Source of the DNA: Sphaerochaeta associata | Lineage (GTDB): Bacteria > Spirochaetota > Spirochaetia > Sphaerochaetales > Sphaerochaetaceae | Length of the DNA: 64,000 nucleotides | Direction of reading: 5' to 3' | NCBI RefSeq assembly: GCF_022869165.1 | Contig: NZ_CP094929.1 | Coordinates: forward strand, 3,286,001-3,350,000 | In this document: piece after piece, positions 21,319-29,834 of the stretch | How the letters are laid out: each line of letters opens with the position of its first letter | Position numbering within the stretch: the first letter of the stretch is position 1 | The notes under the pieces: model-generated | What the model was told of the DNA's origin: nothing | The model's input: the letters and a program-made list of their open reading frames with translations, nothing else | Databases searched by the model: none | Made by a program: the position numbers and the translations under genes

Positions 21319-21669
21319 ATGTCAAAATTCTGGGATAGAGTAAAAGTTTTGATGAGCGCCCCGACGGTTGTTGATTTAGCCAACCAGCTTGAGGTGAAGC
21401 GTAGCACACTCTCCAGTTGGCTGCATACAGACAGACGTCCGCCTATGAGCGTATTGCTCAAGATATCGGAGAAGACCGGTGTCACCATCGAGCAGCTTGA
21501 GTATGGGTTGGACTACAAACTGCTGGACGAGGAAGAAGCAGCAGAAGACATCCCCTCTTGCAAAAAAGAGCTCAAGATGTGGATCGACGACCTTCAGGCG
21601 AGGGAGCTATTCATTCTCAGACCCCTGATTTCCTATCTTAGAAACCAATCCCTTGAACGAAAGCCTTGA
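21319..21669 (+). CDS. Small helix-turn-helix (phage CI/XRE-like) DNA-binding protein
   Basis: 116 aa. An N-terminal HTH domain (about residues 1-65) reads like the CI-repressor/XRE family: VVDLANQLEVKRSTLSSWL with the recognition helix KRSTLSSWL, then PPMSVLLKISEKTGVTIEQL. The C-terminal half is acidic and of unknown role. There is no Shine-Dalgarno motif before ATG 21319. TATATT sits 6 bases upstream, so the message may be leaderless. Its end overlaps the convergent DUF554 gene by 32 bases. There is no phage context, so this is likely a resident regulator. Confidence 0.75.
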   Translation: MSKFWDRVKVLMSAPTVVDLANQLEVKRSTLSSWLHTDRRPPMSVLLKISEKTGVTIEQLEYGLDYKLLDEEEAAEDIPSCKKELKMWIDDLQARELFILRPLISYLRNQSLERKP

Positions 21670-22366
21670 TCAAAGGCGAAGCCAACGCCAACAGCGGAGC
21701 AATAATCATCGCGGGAAGGAAATTTCCTGTCTTGCTCTTGCGGATATCCAGCAAACCGAACCCGATCATCATGAGAAGCACCCCGCCCACAGCCGCCAGT
21801 TCGGTAATCCCAGCCTCACCGAGAACCGGGGCGATGGCACCTCCGGCAAGGGTGAAAAAGCCCTGGTACAACAGTACGAACAAGGCACTGGCCATGACTC
21901 CGGGACCATAGGCTGCACTGAATATTATCGCCATGCACCCATCCATGATCGACTTGACAAGAATCAGCTGATAATCGCCCACGGTCCCCGCCTGGATCGA
22001 CCCAACCACGGTCATTGCACCGCTGCAGAACAAAAGGGATGCGTTGAGAAAACCCAAGGCAAAATTACGGGCGCTCTCTGCATTGCCCCTTCCCCTGGAC
22101 AGGCGTCGTTCCATCCATGTGCCGAGGGCCAGGACTCCATCCTCGATTCTCAAGGCATAGCCGACAAACCCGCCTATCACCACTGAGAACAACAGGATCA
22201 GGTAGGATCCTGTCTGCATCGCCATGGAGATACCGATAACCAACGTGACCAAACCCGAAGAGGTAAATACAACCTCCTGATAAGAGGCCTTGAGCTTGTT
22301 CTTCACCAAGAGTCCGAGCAAGGACCCGACGATTACCATGAGGGCGTTGAAATAGGTAGCAATCAT
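21638..22366 (-). CDS. DUF554 family integral membrane protein
   Basis: 242 aa, seven or so hydrophobic segments, first one MVIVGSLLGLL after ATG 22366. The conserved GSLLGLL start, the GYALRIEDGVLALG loop and the GFLNASLLFCSGAMTVVGS stretch fit the DUF554 (YdfK/YqgA-like) family, whose transport function is not established. The ATG falls only about 4 bases after the predicted start of a strong promoter, so translation is probably leaderless. The 3' end overlaps the HTH gene tail to tail. Confidence 0.85.
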   Translation of the reverse strand: MIATYFNALMVIVGSLLGLLVKNKLKASYQEVVFTSSGLVTLVIGISMAMQTGSYLILLFSVVIGGFVGYALRIEDGVLALGTWMERRLSRGRGNAESARNFALGFLNASLLFCSGAMTVVGSIQAGTVGDYQLILVKSIMDGCMAIIFSAAYGPGVMASALFVLLYQGFFTLAGGAIAPVLGEAGITELAAVGGVLLMMIGFGLLDIRKSKTGNFLPAMIIAPLLALASPLIKAFVQGIGF

Positions 22367-22376
22367 AATGCCAACG

Positions 22377-22405
22377 AGTATAATGGTTTTGGAATACTCA
22401 CTCAA
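22377..22405 (-). promoter_or_regulatory. Promoter of the DUF554 gene
   Basis: Minus-strand TTGAGT (22400-22405), 17-base spacer, TATACT (22377-22382). The predicted start point is around 22370, almost at the ATG (22366). The promoter overlaps the ribosome site of the divergent MobA-like gene. Confidence 0.65.
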
Positions 22406-22414
22406 GGAAGCAAC

Positions 22415-23008
22415 ATGCAAAACATCTTGCTGGCCGCAGGGCTGGGCTCACGAAGCGAAGGAAAGAAACTGTTGCTCCCCTATCAGGGGGAGACGTTGGT
22501 CCATCATGCGGTCAAGGAATCCCTTCTTGCAGGCCTGTACACGGTGCTTGTGACCGGATACAAGGCTGACGAAGTGAAAGAAGCCGTCAAGGACCTGTAC
22601 TGCGACAATCTGCTGGTTGTGCACAACAGCGAATATGCGCAGGGACAAGGCAGTTCCACCCGCTGTGGGGCATTTTATCTCAGAGAAGAGGAAAGCTTCT
22701 TCATCTCCCTTAGCGACATGCCACTTATCAAGGCAAGACACTATCACCACCTTGTTCGATGTGCAACACACGCTGCAGCCAGGCCCAGCTATAAAGGCAG
22801 GCTGGGCCATCCGGTGCTCCTTGCCCCGACATTTCTGTCGGTCATCAGAGACCGGAACGGCCCGTTCACCATGCGAAGCCTGCTATCTTCCTATGAAGTA
22901 CAGGCAATCGAAGTGGACGAAGAAGCCTATATCCTCGATATAGATACGCTGGATGAGTACCACGCGCTGCTCGCTAGCGGGCAACCACCTCAGAGCCCTC
23001 CATTGTAA
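22415..23008 (+). CDS. MobA/MocA-like nucleotidyltransferase
   Basis: 197 aa, NTP_transf_3 superfamily. The N-terminus LLAAGLGSRSEGKKLLLPYQG matches the nucleotide-binding loop of molybdenum cofactor guanylyl/cytidylyltransferases; SLSDMPLIKARHY holds the metal-binding aspartate and GHPVLLAP follows. Such proteins attach a nucleotide to molybdopterin, or to another small phosphate ester. No other cofactor genes are near, so the substrate is open. AAGGAAG precedes the ATG. The 3' end overlaps the convergent clpB by 35 bases. Confidence 0.8.
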   Translation: MQNILLAAGLGSRSEGKKLLLPYQGETLVHHAVKESLLAGLYTVLVTGYKADEVKEAVKDLYCDNLLVVHNSEYAQGQGSSTRCGAFYLREEESFFISLSDMPLIKARHYHHLVRCATHAAARPSYKGRLGHPVLLAPTFLSVIRDRNGPFTMRSLLSSYEVQAIEVDEEAYILDIDTLDEYHALLASGQPPQSPPL

Positions 23009-25547
23009 GATGGATTGAAGAGCCGGGGGCGAAACCGCCGCCGAGCAGTTTCACCGACAAGGGATCCTCAACCATACGCTGGATGGCACGCTTGATGGGC
23101 CTTGCACCGAAGGCGGGATCATAGCCTTCGCGGTACAGAGCATCCACCACCTCATCGTCCCAACGCAACGAGAAACCCCGCTTCTGCAGACGAGTCTGCA
23201 GTTGCTTCAGTTGCAATCCCACAATTCTACGGACCTGCTCCTCTCCCAGCCGTTCAAAGACTATGATCTCATCCAACCGATTGATGAACTCAGGCTTGAA
23301 GGAACTGTGGATGATTTGATTCACCATGCTCACTCCTTCCTCGTGACTCGGGGCATTCAAGAGCTGCTGGCTGCCCAGATTGCTGGTCATGATGATCACT
23401 GCGTTGGTAAAGTCGACGACCCGGCCTTGGCCATCGGTCAATCGGCCGTCGTCGAGCAGCTGCAGCAGGACGTTGAATACATCCGGATGCGCCTTCTCAA
23501 TCTCGTCGAAGAGAATGACCGAATACGGACGTCGCCTGACCACCTCGGTCAGCTGTCCGCCTTGGTCGTATCCTACATACCCCGGAGGAGCACCGATGAG
23601 GCGGCTTACGGAGAATTTCTCCATGTACTCGCTCATGTCGATGCGGGTCAAAGCCTTCTCATCATCAAAGAGCAGTTGGGCAAGCACCTTGGCAAGCAAG
23701 GTCTTTCCAACACCCGTAGGACCGGCGAACAGGAATGTTCCCAGCGGCTTGTGCTCATCGGAGATGCCCGCCTTATTGCGTCTGATGGCGTTGCTGACTG
23801 CTTCAATGGCTTGCTTCTGGCCGACCACCTGCTCTGAGAGCGTCTTTTCCAGCTGCAGATATTTAGCCATCTCACTACCTTTCATCTTAGCAACAGGCAC
23901 TCCTGTCCAGTTGCTGACGATGCGGGCGATATCGTCTTCACTGACCTCTTCACGCAGCATCTGTTTGCCTTCGTTCTGTACACCGGCAAGTTGCTGGTTC
24001 ATCGCTTCGATTTCTCGGACCAATTCGGGAATCTGGCCGTGTTTGATCTGGGCTGCCTTGGCAAGGTCCCCATCACGTTCTGCGCGCTGCTCCTCCAGAT
24101 TCAACTGCTCCAAGCGAGCCTTGCTCTCACGCAGCTTCGCAATGAACGAGCGTTCGTTTACCCACTGCAGATGCATGGCATCGCGCTTGTTCTTCAAGTC
24201 CCCCAGCTCCTTGTGCAGCTTCTCCCGCCGTTCACCGCTTGCCTTGTCCGTCTCACGGTTGAGCGCCTGGTCTTCTATGTTCAATTGCAGGATCTTGCGC
24301 TCGATCTGGTCCAGTTCATCCGGTTGACTTTCGATCTCCATCTTCAGCTGGCTGGCCGCCTCATCCACCAAGTCGATGGCCTTGTCAGGGAGGAAACGGT
24401 TGGTAATGTACCGGTTGCTCAAGGTGGCTGCAGCCACCAAGGCCTCATCCTTGATTCGAACCCCATGGTGCACCTCATAGCGCTCCTTGAGCCCGCGCAG
24501 AATGGCAATCGTGGACTCAACCGACGGCTCCTTGGTGTAGACCGGCTGGAAACGCCGCTCCAAAGCCTTGTCAGGCTCGATGTACTTGCGGTACTCATCC
24601 AAGGTGGTCGCCCCGATCGTGTGCAGTTCCCCGCGGCTGAGCGCCGGCTTGATCAGGTTTGATGCATCGGTGGAACCTTCACTGGCCCCGGCTCCGACGA
24701 TGGTATGCAGTTCATCGATGAACAGAATGATCGCCCCTTCGCTGGAAGTCACTTCCTTGACAACCGCCTTCAGGCGCTCCTCGAACTCACCCCTGTACTT
24801 CGCCCCTGCAACCAGAGAGCCGACATCAAGGCTCAAAAGACGTTTATGCTTCAACGACTCCGGCACATCTCCTGAGGAAATACGAAGGGCGAGCCCCTCG
24901 ACAATGGCGGTTTTCCCAACACCGGGTTCCCCGATGAGAACCGGATTGTTCTTGGTCTTTCGGGAGAGCACCTGCATCAGGCGACGGATCTCCTCATCGC
25001 GCCCGATGACCGGATCGAGCTTGCCTTGGCGGGCAAGGGTCGTCATATCCCTGCAGTATTTCTCCAGTGCCTGGTATCGGCTCTCCGGGTCCTCGCTTTG
25101 GATGCTCTGGTTTCCCCGGATGGTTTGGAGCGCCTGCATCACCGAGTCCTTGGTCAACCCAAGACTCTTGAGGGCCTTGCCGACCTGACTGCCATCATCA
25201 AGAACTGCAAGCAGCACGTGCTCGGCACTCAAGTATTGGTCCTTGAACTCCAAGGCCACTTTGTCGGCTGCGTACAACTGACCGCCCAACTGCGCAGAAA
25301 GCGAACGCTGTACGTTCGATCCATAGGCTTTGGGAAGTCGGTTGAGCAACCCTTCAATCTTCTCTTTCACCAGTTTGTGCGGTACGCCCAGCCGCTCGAG
25401 AAGCGGAGGCAGCAAGCCCTCCTTCTGGTCCAAAAGGGCTAGAATCAGATGCTCGGTGGTAATCTCTGCATTACCGTGCTCATTGGCAAGCATATCTGCA
25501 TCAGCGATTGCCTGACGCAGTTTAATGGTCATTTTATCTAAATTCAT
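22974..25547 (-). CDS. clpB: ATP-dependent disaggregase ClpB
   Basis: 857 aa, Hsp100 disaggregase that works with DnaK to rescue aggregated proteins in the cytoplasm. Order of parts: N-terminal Clp_N repeats ([20 protein letters not shown]), first AAA+ domain with GEPGVGKT, a long coiled-coil middle domain (about residues 400-520), second AAA+ domain with GPTGVGKT, and an alpha/beta C-terminal domain. ATG 25547 follows GAGGAG. No CIRCE element was seen. It lies 85 bases downstream of tetR and may share its transcript. Confidence 0.98.
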   Translation of the reverse strand: MNLDKMTIKLRQAIADADMLANEHGNAEITTEHLILALLDQKEGLLPPLLERLGVPHKLVKEKIEGLLNRLPKAYGSNVQRSLSAQLGGQLYAADKVALEFKDQYLSAEHVLLAVLDDGSQVGKALKSLGLTKDSVMQALQTIRGNQSIQSEDPESRYQALEKYCRDMTTLARQGKLDPVIGRDEEIRRLMQVLSRKTKNNPVLIGEPGVGKTAIVEGLALRISSGDVPESLKHKRLLSLDVGSLVAGAKYRGEFEERLKAVVKEVTSSEGAIILFIDELHTIVGAGASEGSTDASNLIKPALSRGELHTIGATTLDEYRKYIEPDKALERRFQPVYTKEPSVESTIAILRGLKERYEVHHGVRIKDEALVAAATLSNRYITNRFLPDKAIDLVDEAASQLKMEIESQPDELDQIERKILQLNIEDQALNRETDKASGERREKLHKELGDLKNKRDAMHLQWVNERSFIAKLRESKARLEQLNLEEQRAERDGDLAKAAQIKHGQIPELVREIEAMNQQLAGVQNEGKQMLREEVSEDDIARIVSNWTGVPVAKMKGSEMAKYLQLEKTLSEQVVGQKQAIEAVSNAIRRNKAGISDEHKPLGTFLFAGPTGVGKTLLAKVLAQLLFDDEKALTRIDMSEYMEKFSVSRLIGAPPGYVGYDQGGQLTEVVRRRPYSVILFDEIEKAHPDVFNVLLQLLDDGRLTDGQGRVVDFTNAVIIMTSNLGSQQLLNAPSHEEGVSMVNQIIHSSFKPEFINRLDEIIVFERLGEEQVRRIVGLQLKQLQTRLQKRGFSLRWDDEVVDALYREGYDPAFGARPIKRAIQRMVEDPLSVKLLGGGFAPGSSIHLTMEGSEVVAR

Positions 25548-25632
25548 GGATACTCCTCATCTTCGGGCATGAAGCAACGCGACCCTTTGCAGGGCCCTGT
25601 CCTGTACATACCAAATATACTGAGGTTTTTAC

Positions 25633-26244
25633 TTATCGACTAGGAAAGGCCTTCGCGCTGTAGAAGGCAAGATAGGTACTTACCAGATGCTTGGAGTGCT
25701 GCATATCAAACGTATCGAGGAAAGCAACCTGGAAACAGGAGGACTCTAGCAGCAAGAGCAGATGGTCCGCCACCCGGTTCACATCACAGCCGATGATGTC
25801 CCCTTCCTTGATGCCCATCCGCAAAAGGCGCTTGAACAAAATGGTAAGCTTGGCCGTTCGGCGCAGGATGATTTCGTTGAAATCCCTGCCTTCCTTCTTC
25901 ATTTGCAGCATCACATCGACCAAGCTGGTAAGCTCGCCTTCATGCTCGCTGGCTGTCTGCATGATATCCAGGCAGATGTTGGTGATGCGCACAATATAGT
26001 TCTGGTCGGTCGACCAGGCAAAGGAAGCATACTTGTTGAACATCCGGCCGGTAACCAGTTTTACCGCGTAATAATAGATTTCTTCCTTGTCCTTGAAGTA
26101 TTGATAGATGGTCGGCCGGGAAATGCCGCATTCTGTGGCGATCAAAGAGAGATTGGAGTCACGATACCCCTCCCGCGCAAACACTTTCAGTGCTGTTTGC
26201 AGGATTTTCTCCTTCCTCTGCTCATGATCTATCTTCTTGGGCAT
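25633..26244 (-). CDS. TetR/AcrR family transcriptional regulator
   Basis: 203 aa. N-terminal TetR HTH (about residues 10-57): EKILQTALKVFAREGYRDSN followed by LIATECGISRPTIYQYFKDKEEIYYY. The C-terminal ligand-binding domain is not recognisable to a ligand class. It is divergent from the M20 peptidase gene. A dyad in the shared spacer overlaps the peptidase -10 box, so repression of the peptidase is likely. Confidence 0.92.
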   Translation of the reverse strand: MPKKIDHEQRKEKILQTALKVFAREGYRDSNLSLIATECGISRPTIYQYFKDKEEIYYYAVKLVTGRMFNKYASFAWSTDQNYIVRITNICLDIMQTASEHEGELTSLVDVMLQMKKEGRDFNEIILRRTAKLTILFKRLLRMGIKEGDIIGCDVNRVADHLLLLLESSCFQVAFLDTFDMQHSKHLVSTYLAFYSAKAFPSR

Positions 26245-26279
26245 GCGTCTATTAACTCCCTGGTTCCGCTACAAAACTG

Positions 26280-26310
26280 TTGTTACTGTACAATATATCA
26301 TTATAATGTA
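26280..26310 (+). promoter_or_regulatory. Promoter of the M20 peptidase gene with overlapping dyad (candidate TetR operator)
   Basis: TTGTTA (26280-26285), a 16-base spacer and a consensus TATAAT (26302-26307). The imperfect palindrome TACAATATAT-CA-TTATAATGTA (26289-26310) matches 8 of 10 arm positions and covers the -10 box. Its position between tetR and the peptidase is typical for a TetR-family operator. Confidence 0.5.
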
Positions 26311-26341
26311 GAAAACACTAGAATGGAATTGGAGAATCAGC

Positions 26342-27775
26342 ATGGTTTTATCTCTCCTTGCAGGTATTTTTCTACTCCTGTTGCTCATAATGATTGCTCG
26401 AACGATGGTGCTGCAACAATCCAAAGAGGCTGCGCCACAAACCCGTCGGACCGTCGACGAACAGGATGCCCTCGGCATACTGAGCAAAGCCGTACAATGC
26501 AAAACCATCTCCCATCAGGACCCGGAGAGGACCGATTGGAATGAATTCATCCGTCTGGCCGACCTGTTTGCACAAACTTATCCACGCTGTGAGAGTCATC
26601 GTATTACACCAGATGCCGGAGCCTATAACCTTGTGTATCGGTTCGAGGGGGAGGACACCCAAGCCGCTCCCGCTCTTCTGACTGCACACCTCGATGTCGT
26701 AGGAGCCCAGGAGGAGGCGTGGTCGCATCCACCTTTTTCCGGCGTCATCGAGGATGGGTATCTTTACGGACGAGGCAGTTTCGACTGTAAGGTACAGGCA
26801 GTTGCAATCCTCACTGCATTCGAGTCACTGCTTGCACAACACAAGAGACCGAAGCGGACCTTCTATGTTGCGTTCGGTTGTGACGAGGAGTGCAACGGCT
26901 CGCAGGAAGGAGCATGTTCCATCGCCTCCTGGTTTGAAAAGCAAGGGATCAGCTTTGCATATGTCCTCGATGAAGGCGGCGTGGTCAGCCAACGCTACAT
27001 CAAGGGATTCGATCAGGACATCGCCGTGGTGGGAGTGGCCGAGAAGGGTTACATGGACGTAGAGCTGTCTGCTGCGAGCAGCGCAGGGCACTCTTCCACC
27101 CCATCCTTCCCTACTGCACTGGGATTGGTCTGTCAGGCTGTACAGAGCCTTGAGAGAAGAACAATGCCGGCCAGACTCACCGTCCCTGTCAGGGCAATGC
27201 TCGATTCCCTTGGGCGGCAGGCGAAATTTCCGTTCCGCTTGCTCTTCTTGAACCTGTGGATCACCAAGCCGATGCTACTGGGAATCTTCAGCAGAAGCCC
27301 GACTCTCAACGCCTTGATCAGGACAACGGTTGTTCCGACGATGATTGAGGCCAGCGACAAGAGCAATGTCATAGCCGAGCAGGCCAAGGCCATGGTCAAC
27401 GTCCGACTGCTTCCCGGCCAAACCCCTGATGAGGTGCTTGCGTGGATGGAGAAGGTCATCGGCAATCCAAAGGTCAAGCTCAAAGCCGTACGCTTCACCG
27501 CTGCATCAGAGGTGAGCCCTGCCAAGGGAGAGGCTTTCGACCATCTTGAAAAGACCATCACGGCCTGTTTCGATCATGTCCTGGTGACCCCTTATCTGAT
27601 GCTTGGCGCAACCGATGCGCGCAAGTATCAGAAGCTGAGCAAGCATATCTATCGATTCACACCGGTACGGATGGATAGAAGTGAAGTCGAGCGCATGCAT
27701 GGGGTGGATGAGCGAATCAGCGAACAGAACATCCGCCTTGCCGCCACGTTCTACGCAACGCTGATCCAAGGCTGA
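26342..27775 (+). CDS. Membrane-anchored M20 family metallopeptidase (carboxypeptidase/aminoacylase type)
   Basis: 477 aa with an N-terminal hydrophobic anchor (LLAGIFLLLLLIMIARTMVL). The zinc-binding signature is intact: LLTAHLDVVGA, GRGSFDCK and FGCDEECNGSQEG, in which the EE pair supplies the catalytic and metal glutamates; a lid domain lies in the middle and a late histidine in MHGVDER. The overall layout resembles PM20D1-type N-acyl amino acid hydrolases and yeast carboxypeptidase S. The catalytic domain would face outside the cytoplasmic membrane. Divergent from tetR. Confidence 0.9.
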   Translation: MVLSLLAGIFLLLLLIMIARTMVLQQSKEAAPQTRRTVDEQDALGILSKAVQCKTISHQDPERTDWNEFIRLADLFAQTYPRCESHRITPDAGAYNLVYRFEGEDTQAAPALLTAHLDVVGAQEEAWSHPPFSGVIEDGYLYGRGSFDCKVQAVAILTAFESLLAQHKRPKRTFYVAFGCDEECNGSQEGACSIASWFEKQGISFAYVLDEGGVVSQRYIKGFDQDIAVVGVAEKGYMDVELSAASSAGHSSTPSFPTALGLVCQAVQSLERRTMPARLTVPVRAMLDSLGRQAKFPFRLLFLNLWITKPMLLGIFSRSPTLNALIRTTVVPTMIEASDKSNVIAEQAKAMVNVRLLPGQTPDEVLAWMEKVIGNPKVKLKAVRFTAASEVSPAKGEAFDHLEKTITACFDHVLVTPYLMLGATDARKYQKLSKHIYRFTPVRMDRSEVERMHGVDERISEQNIRLAATFYATLIQG

Positions 27776-27776
27776 G

Positions 27777-27813
27777 CATGCAAAGGCCCCGCACAATGGC
27801 GGGGTCTTGCATG
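27777..27813. terminator. Long hairpin between convergent genes
   Basis: CATGCAA-GGCCCCGC and GGCGGGGTC-TTGCATG form a long stem just after the peptidase stop and 25 bases from the end of the convergent hsp20. There is no T run on either strand, so termination is inferred from position and strength. Confidence 0.55.
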
Positions 27814-27837
27814 TACAGGACAGGTTGTTTCAGCCGT

Positions 27838-28263
27838 TTATGTAATCTTTACTTCAATGGCCTTGGGCTTTGCAACTTCCTTCTTGGGAAGGGTGAGCCT
27901 CAGAAGCCCATCGGCGAATGCACCTTCAATCTTTTCCTCATCCACATCCTCGGGAAGGGTGAAGGAACGTTCGAAGCACTGGTAGCAACGTTCGGAAACA
28001 AGCCTTCTCTTGTCCTTCTCCTCCTTCTTGCTCTGCTTTGCCGAACTCAGCTTCAGCACATGCTTCTCAACCTGCACCTTCACTTCCTCCTGCTTATATC
28101 CGGGAAGCTCAGCCTCCAAAACATAGGCATCGTCGTTTTCAACAATGTCTACAGCAGGGAAGCGGGAGGGCATCAGGCCCCAGTCACCGAGCATGTCATT
28201 GAAGAGCGAGTCAAATGCTGACACCATCGGGGAATTGTAATCACGTTTTGCCAAGTATTTCAT
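27838..28263 (-). CDS. Small heat shock protein, Hsp20/alpha-crystallin family
   Basis: 141 aa holdase chaperone. The start is ATG 28261-28263 (MKYLAKRDYNSPM) after GGAGG. The alpha-crystallin domain spans about residues 38-130 (VDIVENDDAYVLEAELPGYK to the conserved FADGLLRLTLPK containing the GxLxLxxPK-like end), and the C-terminus AIEVKIT holds an IxV motif for oligomer contacts. The upstream region has a full sigma-54 promoter consensus and no CIRCE element. Confidence 0.95.
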   Translation of the reverse strand: MKYLAKRDYNSPMVSAFDSLFNDMLGDWGLMPSRFPAVDIVENDDAYVLEAELPGYKQEEVKVQVEKHVLKLSSAKQSKKEEKDKRRLVSERCYQCFERSFTLPEDVDEEKIEGAFADGLLRLTLPKKEVAKPKAIEVKIT

Positions 28264-28324
28264 AGTACACCTCCGTGTTTTGTTGTATTCTGTTTTGCTC
28301 CCTTTTCGGGTTCGATAATACAGA
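28264..28324 (-). other. 5' leader of hsp20
   Basis: About 50 nt between the predicted sigma-54 start point (near 28314) and the ATG. It carries the GGAGG ribosome site and an A-rich stretch. No distinct structure was recognised. Confidence 0.3.
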
Positions 28325-28341
28325 TGCAACAAGCGTGCCAA
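28325..28341 (-). promoter_or_regulatory. Sigma-54 (RpoN) type promoter of hsp20
   Basis: Minus-strand TTGGCACG-N4-TTGCA at 28341-28325 matches the -24/-12 consensus YTGGCACGNNNNTTGCW at every fixed position, including the invariant GG and GC with correct spacing. The hsp20 start codon is about 60 bases downstream. A sigma-70 reading (TTGGCA to TATTAT) has a poor 15-base spacer. Confidence 0.75.
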
Positions 28342-28676
28342 GTTTTCCATACAAGGAGGTTATATTTTATATTTATATGTATTATATATACTTAAGCGTC
28401 TTTTTACATAAACAGTAATCTACAAGACCATGAGGAGAACAGCAAGAGAATGGGACAATCCGATCCCGCCATGCACAAGACTGATTCGATATTGAGTCAA
28501 TTTGACACACCTATGCCATAGAAACTCCACCAAAGTGGCTCATCAAGAGCCACCCTGCGGAAATTCTTCATCACAACTCTCTTATTTGCATATAATTATC
28601 TTTCTATTCGGCTTGTTACTCTTCTACAACACAACCTTTGCCTGTCCCACTCGAGAAGACCAAAACAATCAAAGAA
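28342..28676. other. AT-rich intergenic region between argF and hsp20
   Basis: No gene is credible here. It contains a very AT-rich block (28363-28397), a short stem GTGGCTC/GAGCCAC (28535-28553) that may end argF transcripts, and an 11-base dyad GTCAA-T-TTGAC (28496-28506) about 160 bases upstream of the sigma-54 site. That dyad is a candidate activator site. The bendable AT-rich tract between dyad and promoter is what enhancer-type activation would need. Confidence 0.35.
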
Positions 28677-29678
28677 TCAGAGTATACCCGTCATAGTGGC
28701 AACCATGACGGCCTTGATCGTATGCATGCGGTTTTCAGCCTCATCGAAGACCACCGAGTGCTTGCTGCGAAAAACCTCGTCGGTCACTTCAAGCTCCTTC
28801 AAGCCGAACTGGTCATGAATCTGCTGTGCCACAGCGGTATTGAGGTCATGGAAGGAGGGCAGGCAGTGCTCGAACAGTACATCGGGGTTTCCCGATGCCT
28901 GCAGGACATCCATGGTCACCTGATAGTCCTTCAAGAGTGCAATCCTCGTCGCTGTCTGATCCTCCTCACCCATCGAGACCCAGACATCGGTGTAGATGAC
29001 ATCCACTCCCTGCACGGCCTCTTGGATGCTGGTGGTCGCCGTTATGACGGCACCTGAGTTCTTGCAAGAGGGAGCAAGTTCCTCAAGCAGGCTCCGGGAT
29101 GGAAACAGCTCCTTGGGACTTGCAATACGATACTCCATGCCCAGCTTGGCAGCCCCTATCATCAATGCATTGGAAACATTGTTGCGCCCATCACCGATAT
29201 AGGCGAACTTCAAATCCTTGGGCTCTTTTCCGGTATGCTCCATGGCGGTCAACACATCGGCGAGCACCTGGGTGGGATGGTCGTCATCGGTAAGTCCGTT
29301 CCACACCGGAACACCGCTGTACGTTGCGATTTCACGGATGACTTCAGGTGAGAAACCCCGGTATTGGATGCCGTCGTACATTCTGCCCAGCACCTTGGCG
29401 GTATCCTCAATCGATTCTTTCTTTCCCATCTGGCTGTTGGTGAGGAAGGTGACCTGGGCGCCTTCATCAAAGGCGGCTACTTCAAAGGAACAACGGGTGC
29501 GGGTGGAGCTCTTGTCAAAGATGAGCACGATGTTTTTATCTGCGAGCAACTTTCCTTCCAGCTTGGTAGGACAACCCTGCCCTTTCTTCTTTGCCTTAAG
29601 GTCGATCGACAACTGCAAAAGAGCCAGTATCTCTTCGGCCGTGAAATCCTTAAGTGTCAAAAAACTGCGTCCTTTCAT
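28677..29678 (-). CDS. argF: Ornithine carbamoyltransferase
   Basis: 333 aa. Transfers the carbamoyl group to ornithine to give citrulline (or the reverse in the arginine deiminase route). The carbamoyl phosphate loop is [13 protein letters not shown], the ornithine-side motif is DVWVSMGEE, and the HCLPSFHD motif carries the catalytic cysteine. No other arginine genes adjoin it, so the biosynthetic or catabolic direction cannot be decided from context. Paired ARG boxes on its promoter favour arginine-responsive control by the ArgR encoded at 60.5 kb. Confidence 0.95.
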   Translation of the reverse strand: MKGRSFLTLKDFTAEEILALLQLSIDLKAKKKGQGCPTKLEGKLLADKNIVLIFDKSSTRTRCSFEVAAFDEGAQVTFLTNSQMGKKESIEDTAKVLGRMYDGIQYRGFSPEVIREIATYSGVPVWNGLTDDDHPTQVLADVLTAMEHTGKEPKDLKFAYIGDGRNNVSNALMIGAAKLGMEYRIASPKELFPSRSLLEELAPSCKNSGAVITATTSIQEAVQGVDVIYTDVWVSMGEEDQTATRIALLKDYQVTMDVLQASGNPDVLFEHCLPSFHDLNTAVAQQIHDQFGLKELEVTDEVFRSKHSVVFDEAENRMHTIKAVMVATMTGIL

Positions 29679-29705
29679 ACGTTCCTCCGAAAGTGATGGA
29701 TACTT

Positions 29706-29744
29706 ATTGTAGATATTTATACAATAACTGTCAATATTTATGCA
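29706..29744 (-). promoter_or_regulatory. argF promoter overlapped by two ARG boxes
   Basis: Minus-strand TTGACA (29729-29734), 17-base spacer, TACAAT (29706-29711). Two ArgR-like boxes overlap it: TGCATAAATATTGACA (29729-29744) and TGTATAAATATCTACA (29708-29723). Their starts are exactly 21 bases apart, the spacing of tandem ARG boxes in E. coli. Against the TGAAT-N4-ATTCA core they match 8/10 and 7/10. Confidence 0.75.
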
Positions 29745-29783
29745 TTTTTCTTCGAATCACAAATTATTATATGCATAACTATA

Positions 29784-29813
29784 CAAAAAAACCTCCCAGC
29801 GTATGCCAGGAGG
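29784..29813 (-). terminator. Terminator after metQ
   Basis: Minus strand: CCTCCTGGC, ATAC loop, GCTGGGAGG, then seven Ts (29785-29791). It ends the metNIQ unit before the argF promoter. Confidence 0.85.
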
Positions 29814-29834
29814 CTGTACAAAAAAGGAAAATGC

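Noticed and set aside
28502-28696. Small hydrophobic open frame on the plus strand between hsp20 and argF
   Set aside because: No ribosome site, runs into argF antisense, and composition follows the AT-rich DNA.
29760-29785. A third ARG box near TTATGCATATAATAA upstream of argF
   Set aside because: The match to the local motif is poor and the 21-base phasing is lost.
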